Below, in pieces: positions 53,390 to 61,079 of a stretch of 64,000 nt of DNA; the first letter of the stretch is position 1; the number at the start of each line of letters is the position of its first letter. The position numbers and the translations under genes are program-made. The DNA comes from Streptomyces lateritius. Its GTDB lineage: Bacteria > Actinomycetota > Actinomycetes > Streptomycetales > Streptomycetaceae. Location of the stretch: contig NZ_BMTO01000003.1 of the NCBI RefSeq assembly GCF_014649715.1, positions 187,007-251,006 of the forward strand, read 5' to 3'. The notes beneath the pieces are model-generated. The model did no database searches. It was given only the letters and a program-made list of their open reading frames with translations, and had not been told where the DNA came from.

Positions 53390-55051
53390 ATGAACAGCAG
53401 TGCTCCCGCCGACCTCGTCCTCACCGGCGCCCGCATCCACACCGTCGACCCCGCCCTGCCCGAGGCCGAGGCGCTCGCCGTGCGCGACGGACGGATCATC
53501 TGGCTCGGCGCGGCCGCCGACGCGGCCGACTGGACCGGACCTGGCACCCGGAGCATCGACGCGGGCGGACGGCTCGTCCTCCCCGGGTTCATCGACGCCC
53601 ACAACCACGTGCGCCTCGGGTCCGACGACGACTGCGTCCAACTTGCCGGCGCGCGGAGCCTCGAAGCGGTCCACGAGCGGATCGGCGCCTGGCGGTCGGC
53701 CCATCCCGACGCCGAGTGGATCGAGGCGGAGGCCTTCGACTACTCGGCGATCCCCGGCGGACGCATGCCCACCGCCGCCGACCTCGACCCGGTCACCGGC
53801 GACACCCCCGCCCTCGTCCTCAGCTACGACGTGCACACCGCCTGGCTCAACACCGCCGCCCTGCGCAGCCTCGGCATCCGAAAGGGCCGCACCAGCCTGC
53901 CGTTCGGCGAAGCCGCCACCGACCCCGGGACCGGCGAACCGACCGGCTTCGTCAAGGACTTCGCCGTCAAGGGCCTCTCCCGGGACGGCCACCGGGCCCT
54001 GCGCGAGCTGGGCGTACCCTGGGCCGCGCCGGACCGCCAGTACGGCAGGCTCGTCAAGAGCCTCGACGACGCCATCGGATACGGGATCACCACCGTCGTC
54101 GAGCCTCAGAACTCCCTCGACGACCTCGCCCTCTTCGAGCGCGCCCGCACCGAGGGCCGGCTCCGCTCCCGTATCGTCGCCGCCCTCTTCCACCCGCGCG
54201 GCACCACCGACACCGATCTCGACGAGTTCTCGGCGGCGGCGGACACGTACGCCGACGACCGGCTGCGCGTAGGGCCGCTGAAGCTCTACATCGACGACGT
54301 CGTCGAACCCCGCACGGCCGCGCTCCTGGAGCCGTACACCGGCTGCGGCCACCACCGCGGCGACACCTTCTATCCGCCGGAGGAGTTCGCCGAGCTCCTC
54401 GCCCGCCTCGACGCCCGCGGCTTCCAGTGCTTCGTCCACGCCACCGGCGACCGCGGGATCCGTACGGTGCTCGACGCCGTGGCCCACGCCCGTACGGTCA
54501 ACGGCCCGCGCGACGCCCGTCACCAGGTCGTCCACGTCGAATGCCTGGACCCGGCCGACACCCCGCGCTTCGCCGAACTGGGCGTGGTCGCCTGCATGCA
54601 GCCCCGTCACGCCGCCCCCGACATCGCGGGCCCGGGGCAGGACTGGGCCGAGAACATCGGCCCTGACCGTTGGCACAAGGCGTGGCCCCTGCGCAGCCTG
54701 CACGCCGCCGGAGCCGTCCTCGCCCTGTCCAGCGACTGGAACGTGGCCGAGATGGACCCCATGGTCGGCATCTACACGGCCGTCACCCGCCGCCCCCTGA
54801 GGGGCGGCGGGGAGCCCTGGACGCCCGAGGAGACGATCGACGTCGCCACCGCCGTCGAGGGCTACACCATGGGGTCGGCGTACGCGAACTTCCTGGAGGA
54901 CGAGCGCGGTTCGCTGAGCGTCGGCAAACTCGCCGACTTCGTCGTCCTCTCCCGGGACATCCTCCGCATCGACCCGGAGGACATCCCCGGCACGGTGGCC
55001 GAGACGGTCGTGGTGGGCGGCGAGGTGGTCCGCCGCCGAGCGGACGGCTGA
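53390..55051 (+). CDS. YtcJ-type amidohydrolase
   Basis: 553 residues of the metal-dependent amidohydrolase superfamily, with the metal-binding HxH (His71, His73) in PGFIDAHNHV, CFVHATGDRGIRTVLDA, HQVVHVECLDP and LSSDWNVAEMDP. N- and C-terminal segments form the usual composite beta-sandwich (KLADFVVLSRDI near the end). Together with the NCS1 permease and TetR regulator it suggests import and hydrolysis of an amide or cyclic amide as nitrogen source. AAGGA lies upstream of the ATG at 53390. Confidence 0.9.
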   Translation: MNSSAPADLVLTGARIHTVDPALPEAEALAVRDGRIIWLGAAADAADWTGPGTRSIDAGGRLVLPGFIDAHNHVRLGSDDDCVQLAGARSLEAVHERIGAWRSAHPDAEWIEAEAFDYSAIPGGRMPTAADLDPVTGDTPALVLSYDVHTAWLNTAALRSLGIRKGRTSLPFGEAATDPGTGEPTGFVKDFAVKGLSRDGHRALRELGVPWAAPDRQYGRLVKSLDDAIGYGITTVVEPQNSLDDLALFERARTEGRLRSRIVAALFHPRGTTDTDLDEFSAAADTYADDRLRVGPLKLYIDDVVEPRTAALLEPYTGCGHHRGDTFYPPEEFAELLARLDARGFQCFVHATGDRGIRTVLDAVAHARTVNGPRDARHQVVHVECLDPADTPRFAELGVVACMQPRHAAPDIAGPGQDWAENIGPDRWHKAWPLRSLHAAGAVLALSSDWNVAEMDPMVGIYTAVTRRPLRGGGEPWTPEETIDVATAVEGYTMGSAYANFLEDERGSLSVGKLADFVVLSRDILRIDPEDIPGTVAETVVVGGEVVRRRADG

Positions 55052-55105
55052 GGCGCCGACCGCGGCCGCGAGCGAGTCGGCGAACGATCCCGCGACCGAG
55101 GCCGG

Positions 55106-55140
55106 GCGGGTGGCCCCCTCAGGGCTGAGGGGGCACCCGC
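55106..55140. terminator. Bidirectional terminator between amidohydrolase and DUF305 genes
   Basis: GCGGGTGGCCCCCTCAG pairs with CTGAGGGGGCACCCGC with a single bulged G and a tiny loop, between convergent genes. Confidence 0.8.
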
Positions 55141-55165
55141 GAGACTGTCCGCGCGCGGCGGTCGG

Positions 55166-55804
55166 TCAGAGCCGGTCGAGGATCTTCCGCAGCTGCGCGA
55201 CCTCGGCGGACTGGGTCCGTACCACGTCGTCGGCGAGCTTCTTGGCCGTCTCGTCACGGCCGTTCTTCCGCTCGGCCTCGGCCATCTCGACCGCCCCCTC
55301 GTGGTGGGCGATCATCAGCTCCGCGAACTTCCTGTCGAAGGCACTGCCCTTGGCGGCGGCGAGAGCCTTCATGTCCTGCTCGGACATCATCCCGGCCATG
55401 GCATGACCGTTGTGACCGGCGGACTCGGGCCGGCCCCAGCTCTTGAGCCAGGTCTTCATCTTCTCGATCTCCGGACCCTGCGCCTTCTCGATGTCGACGA
55501 CGAGCCTCTTGATCTCGGTGTCCTCGGCCCGCCCGTCGGCGAGCCTCGCCATCTCCAGGGCCTGCTGGTGGTGCGGGATCATCAGCTGCGCGAACGTCAC
55601 GTCCGCGTCGTTGAACGCGCCCGGGGCGGCGCTCTCGGTTGCGGTCGCGGACCTGGACGGGGAGGCGGAGGCCGTGGTCTCGCCGTGGTGAGCCTCGCTG
55701 CTCGCGGAGTCGTCGGTGCCGCAGGCGGCGAGCAGAAGGCCGGCGGCGGCGACGGCGCCGGCCAGGGCGAGCTTGCGGGTGGCGGGGTGGTCGAAGGTAG
55801 GCAT
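55166..55804 (-). CDS. DUF305 lipoprotein
   Basis: 212 residues from the ATG at 55804: lipoprotein signal with lipobox LLAAC (Cys28), a Ser/Thr linker and a DUF305 domain with two related halves, each carrying LMIPHHQQALEMA or LMIAHHEGAVEMA. The paired HH motifs look like metal ligands. DUF305 proteins often occur with copper or heavy-metal genes; here the neighbour is a DUF6153-like protein. A GTG nine bases upstream is an alternative start. Confidence 0.9.
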   Translation of the reverse strand: MPTFDHPATRKLALAGAVAAAGLLLAACGTDDSASSEAHHGETTASASPSRSATATESAAPGAFNDADVTFAQLMIPHHQQALEMARLADGRAEDTEIKRLVVDIEKAQGPEIEKMKTWLKSWGRPESAGHNGHAMAGMMSEQDMKALAAAKGSAFDRKFAELMIAHHEGAVEMAEAERKNGRDETAKKLADDVVRTQSAEVAQLRKILDRL

Positions 55805-55916
55805 GTGTGTCACACCTCGTGTGCTGTCGGTAGGCGTACGCGACGGGCGTACGCGCGGAATGGGCCGAAGGGACGCGTCTGCGGGCGGCGCGAGGCGCCC
55901 GCGGTGGCGGTACGGC

Positions 55917-56354
55917 CTAGATCCGCAGGACCGACAGCTGAGCGAGGTCGGGAGGCCGGCGCGGCGGGGCGTTCGGCCCGAGCGCGGAAGTGAGCTGGCC
56001 GATCAGCCGGGCGGGCCGGCCGGGACGACGGCGGAGGGCGGCGAGGACGAGCCGGGCGATCGCCCAGATGCCGAGCACGGCGACACAGAGCGTGGACATG
56101 TCCATGTCCATCCCGGTCCCCGAGCCGTGCGACGGCGACGAGGAGGCGGGACCCTCGCCGTGCACCAGGTGCTCAGGGGCCGACTCCGGGGCCACGGCAT
56201 GGCTCGTACCGGTCGTGCCCGCGTCCGACGGGCTGTCGGGATGACCCACCGCGTGCATCACGAAGACGCCGAGCGCGAGCACCACGACGAGCAGCAGGTG
56301 CGCGAGGGCACCTCCCGCTCGTACGGTGCGGCGTCCCACCCGTCCCGTATGCAT
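55917..56354 (-). CDS. DUF6153-like membrane protein
   Basis: 145 residues with two hydrophobic segments (about 15-38 and 88-108) enclosing a His/Met/Ser-rich external loop (HGSGTGMDMDMS). The layout matches the small actinobacterial family DUF6153, often found next to DUF305 genes. The His and Met residues suggest metal contact, possibly copper, which is inference. It lies 112 bases upstream of the DUF305 gene on the same strand. Confidence 0.75.
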   Translation of the reverse strand: MHTGRVGRRTVRAGGALAHLLLVVVLALGVFVMHAVGHPDSPSDAGTTGTSHAVAPESAPEHLVHGEGPASSSPSHGSGTGMDMDMSTLCVAVLGIWAIARLVLAALRRRPGRPARLIGQLTSALGPNAPPRRPPDLAQLSVLRI

Positions 56355-56452
56355 GGCTCGAACCTCCCGCGACGACCTTACCGAACGGACCGGGGTGCCC
56401 CGCAGGAGGCGACACCGTCACCGCGAGGCGAACCGGCCGCGTCGCGCGGGGG

Positions 56453-56797
56453 TCACTCGGGCGTCTCCCCGGCCATCGCGGCCGCGAGCCGCAGGTGCGG
56501 CGCGGCCTCGGCGGCCCGGCCCTGCCGCTCCAGCGTGCGCCCGAGCATCAGCCGGGCGTAGTACTCCACCGGGTCGCGCTCCAGCACCGCACGCAGCTCG
56601 GTCTCCGCACGGGTGAGCTGCGCCGAGTGGTAGTAGGCGCGGGCGAGCAGCAGGCGCTGGGCGGTCTGCTGGGGGTGCTCGGCGACCAGGCCGCGCAGGA
56701 TGCGGGCGGCCGTCAGGTACTCCTTGGCGTCGAAGAAGAGCTGGGCGCGATCCCAGCGCTCGCCGGCCGTCCCGAACTCGAAGTAGGTCTCGTCCAC
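56453..56797 (-). CDS. Tetratricopeptide repeat protein
   Basis: 114 residues with about two and a half TPR units (AQLFFDAKEYLTAARILRGL; LLLARAYYHSAQLTRAETEL; LMLGRTLERQGRAAEAAPHL). These form a helical protein-binding scaffold. The GTG at 56797 has GAGGGA about eight bases upstream and starts the soluble protein cleanly. It is divergent from the pirin gene. The partner is unknown. Confidence 0.85.
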   Translation of the reverse strand: MDETYFEFGTAGERWDRAQLFFDAKEYLTAARILRGLVAEHPQQTAQRLLLARAYYHSAQLTRAETELRAVLERDPVEYYARLMLGRTLERQGRAAEAAPHLRLAAAMAGETPE

Positions 56798-56937
56798 TTG
56801 CTGTCCCTCACCGTTTCCCTCGAAGGGGCCCGTCCATGCCGCCCGGTGGGGCGGTACCTGCGTCAACATCGCCACATGGTTGAACATTCCACTATTATTT
56901 TCGCGTGGGCACACCCCACCTCGTGCTCGGACAGGAA

Positions 56938-56943
56938 TAGGTT
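56938..56943 (+). promoter_or_regulatory. Probable leaderless -10 element of the pirin gene
   Basis: TAGGTT seven bases before the ATG at 56951, with no ribosome site. Confidence 0.4.
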
Positions 56944-56950
56944 GAGCGCC

Positions 56951-57916
56951 ATGAGCAATCTTGATCGTGAGGCGTCCCTCACCGTCTGCGGGGGCCGCGG
57001 TTTCGTCGTCGCCGAGCCGGTGCGGGAACTCCTCAGCCCCCGCCACGTCCGGCTCGGTGAATCGACCGAGGTCCGCCGCCTGCTCCCCAACCTGGGCCGC
57101 CGCATGGTGGGCGCGTGGGCGTTCGTCGACCACTACGGCCCCGACGACATCGCGGACGAGCCGGGCATGCAGGTCCCGCCGCACCCGCACATGGGGCTCC
57201 AGACGGTGAGCTGGCTCCACGAGGGCGAGGTCCTGCACCGCGACAGCACGGGCAGCCTCCAGACGGTACGCCCCCGAGAGCTGGGCCTGATGACCTCCGG
57301 CCGGGCGATCTCCCACTCCGAGGAGAGCCCGAAGTCCCACGCGCGCTTCCTCCACGGCGCGCAGCTCTGGGTGGCGCTCCCGGACGCCCACCGCCACGTC
57401 GAACCGCACTTTCAGCACCACGCGAGCCTCCCGCAGGTCACGGCTCCCGGCCTCACGGCCACGGTGATCCTGGGCGCCCTCGACGGCGCGGAGTCCCCGG
57501 GCACCACCTACAGCCCGCTGGTCGGCGCCGACCTCTCCCTCGCGGCGGGCACGGAGGCAAACCTTCCCCTGGAGCCGGACTTCGAGTACGCGGTCCTGTC
57601 GATGTCGGGCGAGGCCCGCGTCGACGGCGTCCCGGTGCTCCCCGGCTCGATGCTCTACCTCGGCTGCGGCCGCACGGAACTCCCTCTGCGCGCGGTCTCG
57701 GACGCCGGCCTGATGCTCCTCGGCGGAGAGCCGTTCGAGGAGGAGATCGTCATGTTCTGGAACTGGATCGGCCGCTCCCAGCAGGACATCGAACAGGCCC
57801 GCGAGGACTGGATGAACGGCACCCGCTTCGGCGAGGTCAAGGGCTACGACGGCGCCCCCCTCCCCGCCCCGGCGCTGCCCGCGACGCCGCTGAAGCCCCG
57901 GGGAAGGGTGCGTTGA
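56951..57916 (+). CDS. Pirin family protein
   Basis: 321 residues of the bicupin pirin family. The metal ligands in the first cupin are visible in PPHPHMGLQTVSWLHEGEV and HSEESP; the second cupin (about 195-290) has YLGCGRTELPL. Pirins are iron-containing regulators or quercetinase-like dioxygenases; which applies here is unknown. Divergent from the TPR gene. Confidence 0.92.
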   Translation: MSNLDREASLTVCGGRGFVVAEPVRELLSPRHVRLGESTEVRRLLPNLGRRMVGAWAFVDHYGPDDIADEPGMQVPPHPHMGLQTVSWLHEGEVLHRDSTGSLQTVRPRELGLMTSGRAISHSEESPKSHARFLHGAQLWVALPDAHRHVEPHFQHHASLPQVTAPGLTATVILGALDGAESPGTTYSPLVGADLSLAAGTEANLPLEPDFEYAVLSMSGEARVDGVPVLPGSMLYLGCGRTELPLRAVSDAGLMLLGGEPFEEEIVMFWNWIGRSQQDIEQAREDWMNGTRFGEVKGYDGAPLPAPALPATPLKPRGRVR

Positions 57917-57954
57917 ACAGGGGGCGAGCTCTCAGTCACGGCCCTACGCGGTGC

Positions 57955-58257
57955 TCAGTCCTGGAGGCTGAGCGCCGGGCGGAAGCTGTGCACCTCTTCG
58001 GGGAACCGGCTCCACAGAACCTCTGAGCGCACTTCGCCCGCGAGTACCTGGGGCAGGAATCGCGTCACCGTCATCGCGTACCTTTCCCATTCCTCGCCTC
58101 CCTCTTCATTGATCATGATGGTCCATTCGTCCGGATCTTGACCGGGGCGCAGGAGCCAGAAGAGGTACTCGCCGTTGTCGGTGGTCGCCCAGGGAATCAA
58201 GCGGTTACCGGGTGAGATGTAGTCATGCGGCAGCCGGACGCCGGGCTCCTGCTCCAC
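57955..58257 (-). CDS. SMI1/KNR4 (SUKH) family protein, N-terminally truncated
   Basis: 100 residues corresponding to the C-terminal half of a SUKH-domain protein: GNRLIPWATTDNGEYLFWL, DPDEWTIMINE, VTRFLPQVLAGEVRSEVLW. Full SUKH proteins are about 150-190 residues; the N-terminal part is missing, and sequence upstream of the GTG is G/C-run DNA without coding character. SUKH proteins are often immunity proteins to polymorphic toxins. It could be a remnant. It lies just downstream of another gene fragment on the same strand. Confidence 0.65.
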   Translation of the reverse strand: MEQEPGVRLPHDYISPGNRLIPWATTDNGEYLFWLLRPGQDPDEWTIMINEEGGEEWERYAMTVTRFLPQVLAGEVRSEVLWSRFPEEVHSFRPALSLQD

Positions 58258-58377
58258 CGCCCCCCACCCCCTGGCGGGCGGGGCGGGGCAGGAGTCCCGT
58301 CAACCGGGCAAGTGGCATGTTCACGGTCGCACCCTATCGGCGGTGGTCCGGCGGGGACGGAGTCCTGACGGGGGAAT

Positions 58378-58668
58378 TCATCGCTTGGGCACGTTCATGA
58401 TGGTGACGATGTTGACGCCCGGCCCGCTGGGTCCTCTCGGAGTGAACGTGAACCCGTTGTTTCCGTATGCCTCGATGGTGACCCCACGGGGATCTTGCTG
58501 TTTCTGTCCGCGTAGATCGGGGTGACGCTGTGCGACTACTTCTCTGCCGCTGACGATCGGGCTGCCGTCGCAGCCTCCGGACTCCTGGAGGGCCGGGGCA
58601 GGCGGAACTCGAGGTGGTCTTCCTCGAGAACATCGATCCGGTCGTCGCGATCGCCCGGCTCGAAGCCA
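58378..58668 (-). pseudogene. Unidentified coding remnant without a start codon
   Basis: On the minus strand a frame ending at 58378 is open back to 58668 but has no plausible start codon before its last dozen residues. The readable part includes ESGGCDGSPIVSGREVVAQ, then RHPDLRGQKQQDPRG, YGNNGFTFTPRGPSGPG and a C-terminal IVTIMNVPKR. A/T-ending codons are much more frequent than in neighbouring genes. Upstream of the fragment (before about 58605) the frame becomes antisense of the next remnant. It directly precedes the SUKH-like fragment, so a decayed toxin tip is possible, but no family is recognised. Confidence 0.4.
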
Positions 58669-58972
58669 TCATGACCGGCTGCAGCCATGAGGAGGCCAGC
58701 GAGCGCCCGCGGTCCGGGCAGCTACTGTCAGAGCCGGAGGACGGCCCGCCGTTCGTGATCAGCCTGTCGGACACCCTGATCGATGCCCTGCCCTCGCCAC
58801 GGCATCGCTGGACGACCTCGTCCGCTTTGCCGAGCCGAGGTCGACGACCGACGAACTCCGGCAGATCGGGATCAGCGTCCAGGCCACGGCCGCTGCCCTG
58901 GAAGCCCTGGCCGGACTGGCTCAGCGCGCTCAGGCTTCCGGCCGGCGGCTGTATTGCCGGTGGGCCTTGTGA
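58614..58972 (+). pseudogene. Frameshifted hypothetical gene fragment
   Basis: One frame reads from about 58590 to 58790 (VFLENIDPVVAIARLEAIM, EPEDGPPFVISLSDTLIDAL). At about 58790 the coding pattern moves to another frame and continues to the TGA at 58972 (TASLDDLVRFAEPRSTTDEL, QATAAALEALAGLAQRAQ, ending RLYCRWAL). Joined, they make one smooth soluble protein of about 125 residues. No ribosome site precedes the first frame. I read it as a small conserved hypothetical gene broken by a frameshift and possibly cut at its 5' end. Confidence 0.5.
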
Positions 58973-58973
58973 C

Positions 58974-59186
58974 TCACCGGTGTCCGGTGCCGTTGTCCTT
59001 GTTCAGCAGCTCGCGCCGCCGGCGAGTGAGGTGGGAGTCTCCGGTAGGGGTGAAAACCTCGGCGTGGTGGACCAGGCGGTCGGTCAGCGCGGCCGCGACC
59101 ACGTCGTCGGAGAAGGTCTCTCCCCGGCGTCCGAAGGGCAGGTTCGATGGCGTCCGCGACCTGGCCCGGGTCTTGTCGACAACGTG
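58974..59186 (-). pseudogene. IS21-family IstB ATPase remnant (C-terminal 70 codons)
   Basis: The minus-strand frame ending at 58974 reads SNLPFGRRGETFSDDVVAAA, then LTDRLVHHAEVFTPTGDSHL and RRRELLNKDNGTG. This is the C-terminal end of the IS21 helper ATPase IstB (normally about 250 residues). No start codon or Walker motifs remain. Its 5' end is exactly at the DUF3995 stop codon, in the same frame. No IstA gene or terminal inverted repeats are seen, so it is a scar of a lost insertion element. Confidence 0.75.
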
Positions 59187-59618
59187 CTAACGCCTGCTCG
59201 CGGCTACCGCGACGATGCCGCTGAGCGCGGCGAGTGCCACACACAACGGTGAGTACAGGAACGAGTTCAGCCGCTGGAATTCGATGGCGGCTCCGGAGTT
59301 CATGAAGTATCCCCCCACACCCCGGGCGAGCAGAACCGCCGCCAGGCCGTACATGCCCACCACCCGCAGCCATTCTGGGCCGATTCCCGGGACGGACTCA
59401 TTGACCATGAGGGTGAGCACAGCGCCACCGACCAGTGCCAGACCCACGAGAGCGGTGCTCGGTCCCGGTGGCATCACGCCGTCGTCGCTGCCACCGATCG
59501 TCCTGGTGAACGTCATCGCGTCCTTGAACGGCCACGGTGAGAAAACCCAGATGAAGTGCAGTACTCCGATGGCCGTAAGGACGATCGCCAATGCCATGGG
59601 GGCCACAGTGCGGACCAT
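59187..59618 (-). CDS. DUF3995-like membrane protein
   Basis: 143 residues with four hydrophobic segments (about 5-27, 50-70, 83-103, 118-138) and the HFIWVFSPWPF and GGYFMNSG segments typical of DUF3995. Function unknown. The last codon region abuts the IstB remnant, but the C-terminal helix looks complete, so the gene may be intact. The 283 bases upstream, to the DUF1963 gene, hold nothing I can identify beyond its likely promoter. Confidence 0.8.
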   Translation of the reverse strand: MVRTVAPMALAIVLTAIGVLHFIWVFSPWPFKDAMTFTRTIGGSDDGVMPPGPSTALVGLALVGGAVLTLMVNESVPGIGPEWLRVVGMYGLAAVLLARGVGGYFMNSGAAIEFQRLNSFLYSPLCVALAALSGIVAVAASRR

Positions 59619-59901
59619 TCAGTCCCTCCGAAACTCGTCGGGCAACGGCCGCCGCTGCACGCGCAGTTGGCCGTACACCCATATCGCGTCGCGCCACGCC
59701 ATTTGATGGAAAAGAACGCACGGGCTGGCTTCGTGGGCCTGATGCTACGCGGCCTGCACGAGGGCCACGCGGGTGCGGGGTGCCGAGTGGCTCACATCAC
59801 CGCCGCGCCGAACCGACGTCTGTAGAGGGTGCGTTGACGCGTCGGTCACCAATTCTGCGTGCGCGAGACCGTCGCGGCGCCGGCGATGTCCCGCGCGGGG
59901 C

Positions 59902-60984
59902 CTACTGGAAGCTGAGCCGGTGGCGGTGTGTCGGGTCGACGGGGCAGGTATGGATGCGCATCAGGCCGCGACCGAGGTAGACGCCGACCGGGTCGATCAC
60001 GACCGGGTCGTCGGCCGAGTCGCGGTCCTCGAGCGGAAGCCAGCTGCTCGAGCCGCCGTCCCACTCGCACTTGTCGACGGTGAGCAGGGGAGGCATCGGT
60101 GCGCCGCAGGCCGCGCAGTCGACCGGTGCGGGATCGGTGAGGTGCCAGGACGCGAAGCCGCCCACCTTCCAGCCCGGTGCGATGGACAGGTCTCCCATGT
60201 AGTCGACCTCGTACTCCTCCCGCGCCCGTGTCCCGGCCATCGCGGCCTCGTACTCCTCGTAGGTGGCGTAGCTCTGCGGGGCGGAGGAGTCGTACGCGTC
60301 CTCGTCGTTCTCCTCGTCGTCCAGGAGGCCCTCCTCCCAGTCGGCGATGTCGTCCTGGAGTGCGTCGCTCAGCAGGCCCAGGTACTCGTGCTCGACGACC
60401 CGTTCAGGGTGCAGGACGCACGGGGTGGGCACGCATTCCTCGCGGCCCGCCACCGGGGGCTCGGGCTGGTCCGTCAGGACGTCGCCGACTTCGTGCGAGC
60501 GCCGCCACTTCAGTACGACGTCGATGGTCCGATCGGGGCCGTGGACCTCGAAGGGACACCAGAACACCTGGAGCAGGTCGTGGCCTTCCGGACCGACGAG
60601 GTCGGGGATGTCCCGCGTGTACAGCTGGGCGACGGCCGACAGCGGCAGAGGCTCGCCCCCGAGGTCCGGGGCGTGCCGTCCGGGGCCGGTGGCGGCGAGG
60701 ATCCGCCGCTCCTCGTCGGAGAAGTCCCGCCCTCTCGCCCCGGCGAGGACGCGGCGCTTGAGCCGCACGTCGGCAGGCCGATGGCCCGTGCCCTTGGTGT
60801 GCGCCGCGGTGCACACCGGCCACGGCTCGTCGGCCGGCCACAACAACGGGCCGGCCACCGAGCTTTCCTCCGCGTTCGCGACGCCCTGGCGGGGATGCAG
60901 GCGCGTGGCCGTACGCCGGTGGGCGGAGAGGGCGGGGAGAACGGCTTCGATGTCCACCGGGCGCGGGGGCGTGGTGCGGGTCAT
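59902..60984 (-). CDS. DUF1963-type (YwqG-like) protein
   Basis: 360 residues. VAGPLLWPADEPWPVC near the N-terminus, PLSAVAQLYTRDIPDL, LLQVFWCPFEVHG and the C-terminal VGGFASWHLTDP segment match the DUF1963 beta-fold. A CAAC pair and a late CPV residue may bind metal. An acidic stretch (DDEENDEDAYDSS) interrupts the domain. Function unknown; YwqG of B. subtilis lies in a toxin/immunity region, which is only suggestive. It follows the frameshifted 61080-62275 gene by 95 bases on the same strand. Confidence 0.8.
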   Translation of the reverse strand: MTRTTPPRPVDIEAVLPALSAHRRTATRLHPRQGVANAEESSVAGPLLWPADEPWPVCTAAHTKGTGHRPADVRLKRRVLAGARGRDFSDEERRILAATGPGRHAPDLGGEPLPLSAVAQLYTRDIPDLVGPEGHDLLQVFWCPFEVHGPDRTIDVVLKWRRSHEVGDVLTDQPEPPVAGREECVPTPCVLHPERVVEHEYLGLLSDALQDDIADWEEGLLDDEENDEDAYDSSAPQSYATYEEYEAAMAGTRAREEYEVDYMGDLSIAPGWKVGGFASWHLTDPAPVDCAACGAPMPPLLTVDKCEWDGGSSSWLPLEDRDSADDPVVIDPVGVYLGRGLMRIHTCPVDPTHRHRLSFQ

Positions 60985-61079
60985 GCGGTCCTCCAGGGCG
61001 GTTCGGCGTCGGTGCCGTACACCGTTGTCGTCGCGGTCTCGATGCGCTCGTCGAGGACCGAGACCCACTCCCGGCCAGG

